A stretch of 64,000 nucleotides of DNA from Bryopsis sp. KO-2023 (taxonomy: Eukaryota > Chlorophyta > Ulvophyceae > Bryopsidales > Bryopsidaceae). How positions within the stretch are numbered: position 1 is the first letter of the stretch; the number at the start of each line of letters is the position of its first letter. This document shows positions 58,401 to 64,000 of the stretch, piece by piece. The DNA is taken from contig BSYQ01000011.1 in NCBI GenBank assembly GCA_030272585.1, positions 3,534,001-3,598,000 of the forward strand, read 5' to 3'. The position numbers were made by a program, and so were the translations under genes. The notes below the pieces were generated by a model. It worked only from the letters and a program-made list of their open reading frames with translations, had not been told where the DNA came from and did not search any database.

Positions 58401-59662
58401 TCTGGTTCACTGCCTCTCACTGCATCAGTACTTTCCAAACCATTTATTGAACATTCATTATTTACTTCCCGTAAATTCAATAGGTACATCGGCAGGCCCT
58501 TGCGAGCTGCCCGAGCTACCTCATGTGCAGACATGAGGTCCAAATCTGCTGTACTGCAATCTTCCAATCTGCCTGTTTGCATTCTAAGTTTAACGACTCT
58601 ACCCTGAGGCCCCTGCAAAGCCACTATCTTTTCCTGCCAATCTATGGTGGGGTTATGTTTGATCAACCAAGACATACCCAGCACCAGGTCATATCTGCCC
58701 AGTGTTACTGCATACATCTTTTCTTCAGACACAAACCTCCCCATCTTGACACTGGCCTGCAGTTCTTTTTCTACCTTTTCTGAAGTCCTGCCATCTGCCA
58801 ACTGAACTTCAGAAACTGCCTCAGAGTGTTGTGTCTGTATGCTGTTTTCCTGCAACCAATCTTTCGAAACAAAATTGTCGGTTGCACCACTATCTATCAA
58901 AATTCTAGCAAAACAATCTGCCACAAACCCTGTGGTCTTCAACATTCCCTGAGTCCCCCCATGGACTCCTCTCAACTTCAAAAGTGGGGGTTCATCCAAG
59001 CTATATCCTTTAAAGCAAACTTCATTAGGTCTGCCCAGCCCAGATTCCTCTCTCACTGAAAACAGGTCTGCGGTGTCTGCCCTCAGATCACCAGCAGCAC
59101 CAACATGCACTGAAAAATCATGCAGGTCAGGTGTGGCCCCGCCTGGCCCTGCACCTACTGCCTCTGAGAATTGAGTAGTTGTGGCTACCGTAGGCACATC
59201 AACCCCCTCAATCTCACTCCATGACCCTGCAGGTGTCAGTGCCTCCTGCACTACACCTTCAGAATCCTTCTCTGAAACATCTGCAGATGCTGCGACTCCG
59301 CGCCCAGCATCTACCATTGCACTCTTCAAACAAACTGCAAGCCTCCCCAACTTTGGCAGACCACTTGCAGTACTGCTCACCTTCTCCCTAAGGCCTCCAG
59401 AATTCCCTGCACCGGTGTCCCTGCCTGGACCACCACCTGCAGAAATTCCATCCATGAATCTTACACACTTCTCCTCGGTTACGGCTACACACGGCTCATC
59501 AACCTTAGAATGGACTCCACGCCCATAGGCTACCCTCCCCTGAGGTAACACCTTGTGTGGGTGGCTACGCCGACCTTCCCACACTCCACTTCTGTCCTCC
59601 TGCTTCTCTTCTCCACGGCTGGCAGTCTCTCCAGACTCCAGCCTGCTCAGTTTTCCTGACAA
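55499..59662 (-). CDS. Chromovirus pol polyprotein (PR-RT-RH-IN-chromodomain)
   Basis: 1,387 codons. Domains in order: an N-terminal Ser/Gly-rich part; aspartic protease (LIDSGATDNFV, about residue 257); reverse transcriptase (CFSKIDLCAGYHQVRL, then IVYLDDILIF); RNase H (VTDASDYAIGAVL, TVHTDHAPLKFL); integrase with its HHCC zinc region (HESALAGHLGRRKTLH, CIPCQRSK) and core (VSLDFVGPLP, IVSDRDSRFTSNFW, SSYHPETDGQTERANRTV); and a C-terminal chromodomain (EEYLVDRILADR, YLVRWQGYDQSEDTWEP) with its aromatic cage. Chromodomains guide integration toward methylated histone H3. The ORF overlaps the end of gag by 16 bases in a different frame, consistent with programmed frameshifting in many Ty3/gypsy elements. 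It looks whole. Confidence 0.95.
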   Translation of the reverse strand: MSGKLSRLESGETASRGEEKQEDRSGVWEGRRSHPHKVLPQGRVAYGRGVHSKVDEPCVAVTEEKCVRFMDGISAGGGPGRDTGAGNSGGLREKVSSTASGLPKLGRLAVCLKSAMVDAGRGVAASADVSEKDSEGVVQEALTPAGSWSEIEGVDVPTVATTTQFSEAVGAGPGGATPDLHDFSVHVGAAGDLRADTADLFSVREESGLGRPNEVCFKGYSLDEPPLLKLRGVHGGTQGMLKTTGFVADCFARILIDSGATDNFVSKDWLQENSIQTQHSEAVSEVQLADGRTSEKVEKELQASVKMGRFVSEEKMYAVTLGRYDLVLGMSWLIKHNPTIDWQEKIVALQGPQGRVVKLRMQTGRLEDCSTADLDLMSAHEVARAARKGLPMYLLNLREVNNECSINGLESTDAVRGSEPETLSEEQKEAVELEKQIRKEFQDLFKEELPQELPSDRGVNHKIELVEGAEPVKKGLYRASFAEREELKKQLAELLKQGFIRPSKSPWGSPILFVPKKNGKLRMCVDFRALNKLTVKNRYPIPRIEELLDQIQGARCFSKIDLCAGYHQVRLDPADCEKTAFRTRYGLYEYIVLPFGLTNAPATFMNTMNHVLHDFLDTFCIVYLDDILIFSKSWAEHKVHLKKVMQRLREQKLYASASKCEICKEQVEFLGHELSAAGVQVLQSKVQVIRDWPPLTSVKDLRSFLGLANYYRRFIKDFSARAKPLTALLKKEAVWKWTEAEAAAMQDIKEALISAPVLLVPDPSLRFEVVTDASDYAIGAVLTQDHGQGQQPVAYESRKLQPAEVNYATHEKELLAVVHALKVWRHYLDAQEFTVHTDHAPLKFLHTQPHLSQRQARWMETLQSFKFEIKYRPGRDNVVADALSRATHQVEEHGPQLNARIRLTADREFQQAVLAAYKKDPLCWQLIGAPSRPPHVKWDGLKLWRHVGHSWKWWIPEADGLREKILHACHESALAGHLGRRKTLHRVQQYYFWPLISGSVQKYVRNCIPCQRSKASTQKPLGKLQPLPIPDGRWTSVSLDFVGPLPRTQKGSDYLLVVVDRFTKMIRLIPTKQTVTAAGVADLFFQHVVRFFGLPQEIVSDRDSRFTSNFWRALWKKAGTRLAMSSSYHPETDGQTERANRTVQEILRSYVEPAGTDWDMHLDAAEFAYNSSINATTGFSPFYLMNGQQPRTPASAVAATACPAVDDWWSTWQTALQTCRRNIASAQARQRQGADENRRGGGFQPGDKVFLATKDLPLPQVLSRKLTAKYCGPFVVLKRLSEVAVRLRLPGHWKIHNTFHVSKLKPAFEDQEGSFPDREAPRWQPEPEMVAGQEEYLVDRILADRTVRGKKQYLVRWQGYDQSEDTWEPARNLRNAPDKLREFEIRS

Positions 59663-60915
59663 TCAACAGCAAAATGGCCCAACTTGTCGCAGTTGTAGCA
59701 TCGCACATTTGCTGCAGCGCGACCTGCGTCCATTCTGCTTCTGCCTGCTGACGAACTTTCTCCAGACTTTCGCCTCTGTCTGCGAGGACTGCCACTGCGT
59801 CCCCTGCTCTTGCTGCGACTTGCGTCACGGCGTTTGCCGTCGTCAAAACCCACACGGTTTCGCTGGAGGCCATCAACCTCCATGCGGTCACCTGATTGGG
59901 GAATATAACGCGGTGTCTGCCGATCGTCAAATCTGCCACGGTTGAAACTCTGAGACCTGCCTCTGCTCTGCGAGCGTCCTCTGCTCTGTGAGCGTCCTCT
60001 GCTCTGGGATCGTCCCCTGCTTTGGGACCTGTCCCTGCGTGAACTTTCACGCCTGCCTCTGGGACTGCGGCCTCTGCGTCCTTCTCTGCGGTATATCTCT
60101 AGAGGTCCTTCCCATGTAGCGGCAAGTGCTATTGCACGCTCCAAATCTGCAGGATCTTCCATTTCAACCTTAGTGCGCAAACGATCATTCAGACCTTCTA
60201 TGAAACGAAACAGCTGCTCCCCAGCATTGCTGTCGTTGATCTGCAACATGAGCCTGCGAAAATCGTGCACATATTCTGCGACAGACATTCGACCCTGCTT
60301 CAGGCGTGACCATTCACGTCTGAAGTCCTTGTTCTCGTTGGTCTTGCCGAACTGCCGTCTGAGATCTGCGACTAGTGCGGTCAGATCTGTAGGCAAAGCC
60401 CTCTGGCCTGCCATTGCCTCTTCGTAACGACTTCTCCACCATGTACCTGCAGCACCTCTTAAACAGCCTGCAGCCACCAAAACCTGCTGTTCCCTGTCTC
60501 TGGTTGCAGTCAGATCATAATATGTCTGCAACTGAACCTGCCATTCGTTCAGAGGGACATCCTGTGGATCACCATACCAGGAGTCAGGGCCTTTTGCCCT
60601 TGCTTTACCCAGAGCTGCCGGCGGATGCTGCTCGGCCAACCTAGTCCGTACTGCGTGCCGGACTGCATCGTCCATCTGCGCGTTGACATTAGCGGCGACC
60701 TGCCTCAGGTGCAGGATCTCTTCCTGCATCTCTGCCATGCCCCGCCTCAGACCCTGAAGATCGAACGGATCTGGGGCTGGCGTTCCCATCTGGGGGTGCT
60801 CGTCTGTGCCTGACATTCCTCCTGTTCCGCTCACGCCTTTCCTGCGTTGCCCTCTGCGATCTGTAGATCGGACACTGAGGGTCACAACAGTCGTAGTATC
60901 TGATAATATTACCAC
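59647..60915 (-). CDS. Chromovirus Gag with CCHC zinc knuckle
   Basis: 422 codons (a later Met, at MGTPAPDPF, is a likelier start). It shows the retrotransposon gag capsid region (WYGDPQDVPLNEWQVQL, RFIEGLNDRLRTKVE). A Ser/Arg domain follows with QSRGR repeated about five times, then a nucleocapsid CCHC knuckle CYNCDKLGHFAVDC. The Arg/Ser repeats are like those of SR splicing proteins and may bind RNA. It ends 16 bases inside the pol frame. Confidence 0.92.
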   Translation of the reverse strand: MVILSDTTTVVTLSVRSTDRRGQRRKGVSGTGGMSGTDEHPQMGTPAPDPFDLQGLRRGMAEMQEEILHLRQVAANVNAQMDDAVRHAVRTRLAEQHPPAALGKARAKGPDSWYGDPQDVPLNEWQVQLQTYYDLTATRDREQQVLVAAGCLRGAAGTWWRSRYEEAMAGQRALPTDLTALVADLRRQFGKTNENKDFRREWSRLKQGRMSVAEYVHDFRRLMLQINDSNAGEQLFRFIEGLNDRLRTKVEMEDPADLERAIALAATWEGPLEIYRREGRRGRSPRGRRESSRRDRSQSRGRSQSRGRSQSRGRSQSRGRSQSFNRGRFDDRQTPRYIPQSGDRMEVDGLQRNRVGFDDGKRRDASRSKSRGRSGSPRRQRRKSGESSSAGRSRMDAGRAAANVRCYNCDKLGHFAVDCQEN

Positions 60916-61574
60916 TGCGTTCTGCCTTCCTGTGGCCGTGAGGAGGCGCTCTGAGAGGAGGTGGAGGTACCACTGCCAATGGGTGTCTCACCGGACCCAA
61001 AACCTGCACTGGTCTGGGTAACCTGTAAGGGGCTGAAACCCAGTCCCCTGAGAAAGTAAACAGATCAGGTGGCAGGTTTCCCTGAAACTCTGCCTCACAC
61101 TGGATAACGGTCTCTACGTCTGATTCTGCTTCACTTCCACTACTCTCCACTGTCACAGGTTTCCCAAAACTCATGCAGCACACTTCTGCAGAAAGCCACT
61201 ACAACACCGGCTAATTCCGACTAACCAAGAAGCCTTGCGCAAAACCTGCGTCTTCTAGATCTGCGCCGCCGCGCCTACTCTGATTAACCTAGAAAACTTG
61301 CGCAAACCTGCGTCTTCTAGACCCTGCGCCGCTGCGCCTACTCAAACCTGCACTCAGGCAGTACTGCGATTTCGACCTTTTAGAAAGCTGCGCCTGCCTG
61401 CGCCAAACCTTTCTGGGATCTCTCTGAAAGCTGCGCCTATCTGCGCTGAACCTTTCTGCGACCTCTCCTTTGAAAGCTGCGCCTGCCTGCGCTACCTTTC
61501 ACCAGAACTTCGTTCTCTCCTTTGCTTCCTCCTGAAGCCTTTCAGGAACGCTGCGATCTTGTCGCCAGCCCTGA
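60916..61574 (-). other. Chromovirus leader with tandem repeats
   Basis: Leader between primer site and gag. A 165-codon frame (61183-60689) starts here and overlaps the front of gag in another frame; it has Cys-rich YYDCCDPQCPIYR but no known domain. Two copies of a unit of about 60-65 bp with GCGCAAACCTGCGTCTTCTAGA lie at 61235-61341 (reading TTGCGCAAA and CTGCGTCTTCTAGA). Three copies of a unit of about 50 bp containing AAAGCTGCGCCTGCCTGCGC lie at about 61383-61497. Confidence 0.6.
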
Positions 61575-61586
61575 GCTCCGAAACCA
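61575..61586 (-). other. Primer-binding site of the chromovirus
   Basis: On the minus strand, one base inside the 5' LTR, TGGTTTCGGAGC matches 10 of 12 bases of TGGTATCAGAGC, the common initiator-tRNA-Met primer site of plant-type gypsy elements. Confidence 0.65.
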
Positions 61587-61587
61587 A

Positions 61588-62049
61588 TGTAAAGACTGCA
61601 CTGCGACTGCGACTCTGAAGCAGTCTGCCAGCCTGAAACAACAGCCTAGAAGGCTGCAACAAGTTCTGACACGAGAGAGCGAGAGAGAGAGAGTGTTCAA
61701 CCCCAAAATCGAGTTACAAGAATACCCTGAGGTGCTGCCCAAATACCCTAGGCTGCACCTCTGATCCAAACTGATCGTTCAAGGTCCTATCCATCAACAT
61801 GACCTGACAGTCTGCCTCAGTGTCAGGTCCCCTGTCTGAAACCTTCTGAGCTGCCAGCCCTGCAGAAAAGCGTCTGCTGAGCTGTCAGCCCCCATTCACA
61901 GATCTAAGGGTTCCGCCCTGCTGCAGCAAACCGGCTGCAGCATTGCTGGTTCCCTAGAACTGCAGGCCTGTCAGTTCCCCTGAACTGCAGGTCTGCCAGT
62001 TCTCTGAACTGAGGATCTGACAGTTCCCCTGAACTGTAGAATCCTTACA
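61588..62049 (-). repeat. Chromovirus 5' LTR
   Basis: 462 bp, reading as identical to 52537-52998. For this minus-strand element it carries the promoter. No TATA box stands out. Confidence 0.95.
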
Positions 62050-62054
62050 CCAAG

Positions 62055-62540
62055 GCAGGTGCTATCGAGTTTGGTTCCTGGGCTCTTGTTTTTTCTTATC
62101 TCATTGATATCACGGCGGGACTGAGCGCTATCGCCCACCGCCAAGGAGGTGTGACGAAAGATTTGTTGGTTCCGTATATTGGAGCTTTGGGACGCGTTCT
62201 GGAGCTCGCGTCGAGTTTATTGGAAGTGCATAAGTTGCAGGCACAGTACGCCTCTTCTGAATTTGCTGTTATTCATAAGCTTGCCAGAGAAAAGATTCGT
62301 GGTCAAGGAGCCGAGGACAGTTTTTCGTCTACACTTATCGCGGAGGTGGTCCAACACGTCACGGACAAATCAGTGATCGCTTTGACAAAGACTGCAGCTC
62401 AGCAGTTTGCGACGAGTGCCAAGGCCGACTCGACAGGCCCACACCACGGCGCAAGGACGAAACCGAAGTTTAAGAAAGGATCCAAGCCCGGTACTGCACC
62501 CACGCAGCCTGTTCCACGGCCTCCCTCTCAGGACGCTTAA
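62055..62540 (+). mobile_element. DIRS-like retroelement, gag-like ORF, 3' portion
   Basis: To the right of the chromovirus target duplication a plus-strand frame runs to the stop just before the RT frame. It contains helical segments (LLVPYIGALGRVLELASSLL, FAVIHKLAREKI) and a basic Pro/Lys-rich tail, which suits a Gag-like nucleic-acid-binding protein. It belongs with the 52195-52536 piece as one split fossil. Confidence 0.5.
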
Positions 62541-62554
62541 CCCCATTTCGGTTT

Positions 62555-63928
62555 ATGTTTCTGTGGGAACGACTGCGCGCCAGTGCAGCGTTTTGGAAAC
62601 AAATTGGCACCAGTAGCCAGGTGCAAAAGTGGCTAGAAGAAGGATATCGATTTGAGTGGCGCAAGAAAGCACCACCCCCATTTCACACTCGTGTATATTC
62701 GGTAAAGGAAGCGGATTTTTCAGCGTGGGAAGACTTACGCGAGGAGTACTTACGGATAGGAGCGTTTGAACGCATTCGACCAGAGGATAGCGTCCATTTT
62801 TCGTCGGCTTTTTTGATTCCAAAAAAGACAGGAGGGTGTCGCTTGGTGCTCGACTTGAGAAAGTTTAACACCTTTGTGACCGTGCCCAAAGTACGCCTCG
62901 AGAGTCTTCAGCAATGCCGCCGGAGTCTCGTAAAGCACGGGTTCTTCGTCAGCTGCGACTTGAGCCATGCGTACTACCACCTGGGGATTCATCCGCGCCA
63001 TCGCCGATTCGTGTGCTTCAAGATCCAGCTCCCCGACGGAACCATCGAATGCTTCAGGTTCCTGGCTCTCCCAATGGGTTACAAAGGCGCTCCGCGGGCC
63101 TTCACGAAGTTGACTCAGCAGTTGTTCCGGTTTCTACGCCAGCCCGACAGGACAGCACGTCAGAAGTTGCACCCCCTCCTTCACAAGTGGCGCCAGAAGA
63201 CTCTCTGGATGATCGCCCTAATTTATCTGGACGATTTTCTATTCCAGTTTCACTCCCTTCAGGACGCCAGACTGGGATCCAGATTACTGCGCAACATTTT
63301 TCGACTGATGGGACTGCTGGAGCACCCCACCAAGTCCGACTGGGCACCCAGTCAGCTGAGGGAACACCTGGGGCTGACCATCGACTCGGACACGAACACT
63401 CTTTCCTTACCGCCGTCCAAGATCTCCAAATTGCGAGCAGTAGCCTCCGAGATTCTGCAGCGATGCTCCAGGTCCAGCAGGTGGATCTCAAAGCGGCGTA
63501 TGGCGAGCTTTTGCGGTCTGGTCGAGAGCACGAGCATCGTCGTCCCCGAAGCCCGCATGCACATCGCGAAGTGTTACGATTGCATGACTCAGACACCAGG
63601 CTGGAATGGCAGGATCAAAATCAGTCATGGCGCACTCAAGGACGTGCGTTACTTCATTGCGCTGTGCAAACGAATGACGTCAGTTCCTATCAATTTACCG
63701 ACACAGCAGTTACTGCTGCAGACAGATGCCTCGTCGACGGGATGGGGAGCGGTTTTGCGCAGGGATATGAACCCTTCAACCAAGGTGATTCCAGTGCAGG
63801 GTTTTTGGACTCCGACAGAACGCGTTTTCCATATCAACAGGAAGGAGATGCGCGCAGTCCGTTTTGCTTTACAGGCGTTCCAACCGCTCCTGACCCCCGA
63901 CGCTCAGCTGCGCATCCACATCGACAAC
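62555..63928 (+). mobile_element. DIRS/Ngaro-type reverse transcriptase-RNase H ORF (interrupted)
   Basis: About 458 codons open. RT motifs of the tyrosine-recombinase retroelement type: SSAFLIPKKTGGCRLVLDLR; LVKHGFFVSCDLSHAYYHL; FRFLALPMGYKGAPRAFTKL; LIYLDDFLF, the catalytic YLDD. RNase H follows: LLLQTDASSTGWGAVL, then FHINRKEMRAVRFAL. The HIHIDN-like RNase H strand near the end is cut by a MITE at 63929. A recombinase or methylase, if present, would lie beyond the window. The DIRS-like assignment rests on RT sequence style and on the lack of protease and integrase; split terminal repeats cannot be checked here. Confidence 0.72.
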
Positions 63929-64000
63929 CAGAGATAGGACTTTCCGGTTACGGTACCGTAAACCGTACCGTAACCCCACTCCGGTCACTTACGGTTACGG
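63929..64000. mobile_element. hAT-type MITE, copy 2 (continues past the window)
   Basis: Starts with the same 14-bp end CAGAGATAGGACTT. Its 72 visible bases are the reverse complement of the right end of copy 1 (53416-53487), with no difference that I can see. The target before it is TCGACAAC (63921-63928). Near-identity of the two copies suggests recent activity. Confidence 0.85.

Larger units (their letters stand above)
52537..62049 (-). mobile_element. Ty3/gypsy chromovirus LTR retrotransposon, full length
   Basis: 9,513 bp including a nested MITE (53022-53487 plus its target duplication). The 462-bp LTRs begin TGTAAAG and end TTACA on the plus strand, and they read as identical over their length. 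A 5-bp target duplication, CCAAG, lies at 52532-52536 and 62050-62054. Orientation is minus: LTR (61588-62049), primer site, leader with tandem repeats, gag (60915-59647), pol (59662-55499), an extra ORF (55420-54449), a 950-bp non-coding stretch, polypurine tract, LTR (52537-52998). The terminal chromodomain and the protease-RT-RNaseH-integrase order place it among chromoviruses. Identical LTRs and long open frames mean a very young insertion that looks whole apart from the MITE. Confidence 0.95.

Noticed and set aside
1-64000. CRISPR arrays, bacterial operons, rRNA genes
   Set aside because: No regular direct-repeat/spacer pattern, no Shine-Dalgarno-linked gene strings and no rRNA-like segments; all genes are intron-bearing.

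Overview
The window looks like nuclear DNA of a photosynthetic, flagellated unicellular eukaryote. The genes have many introns with GT-AG borders, mostly about 100-700 bp long. A plastid fibrillin-like gene begins with a simple transit-peptide-like leader and no signal peptide, which points to a primary plastid. A ropporin/RSP11-type gene points to motile cilia. A lineage near the green algae is my best inference; nothing here fixes the species. Exon coordinates below were worked out by hand from splice sites, phase agreement between exons and protein-family matches, without transcript data.

Layout. 0.5-1.8 kb: a Lifeguard/BI-1 membrane protein (+). 2.8-4.8 kb: a decayed LINE carrying a dUTPase domain, then a TA-flanked non-autonomous DNA transposon. 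5.2-5.6 kb: a small two-exon gene of unknown family. 6.6-12.7 kb: an LDAH-type hydrolase (-) and a membrane-anchored BBE-type FAD oxidase (+) that diverge from a shared upstream region rich in TGACGT motifs. 14.6-17.2 kb: a PP2C phosphatase (-) whose splice sites are intact but whose reading frame is damaged. 18-19 kb: a serine-protease exon remnant and a small Arg-rich gene (-). 20.1-21.9 kb: the RSP11/ropporin-like gene (+). 24.5-32.9 kb: a secreted acidic low-complexity protein and a large signal-peptide, multi-pass receptor- or channel-like protein, both (-). 34.3-40.9 kb: the fibrillin-like gene (-) and an F-box/LRR gene (+), divergent. 41-45 kb: a gene-free stretch of homopolymer runs. 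45.2-48.3 kb: a RAP-domain gene (-). 49.9-51.3 kb: CCDC12/Cwf18, a spliceosome component (+).

From 52.2 kb to the end the window is a nest of mobile elements. A DIRS-like retroelement (+) was entered by a 9.5-kb Ty3/gypsy chromovirus (-). The chromovirus has LTRs that read as identical, a 5-bp target duplication, gag, pol with a terminal chromodomain, and an extra ORF with a RING-like Cys/His pattern. A 466-bp hAT-type MITE with an internal tRNA-like (pol III) module sits inside the chromovirus. A second copy of the same MITE, in the opposite orientation, interrupts the DIRS-like ORF at the right edge.

The most unusual items are the LINE-linked dUTPase, the RING-like third ORF of the chromovirus, the MITE carrying a tRNA-like module, two compact orphan genes, the PP2C lesions at conserved Gln and Trp codons, and the recurring one-directional T(n)G(n) homopolymer junctions.
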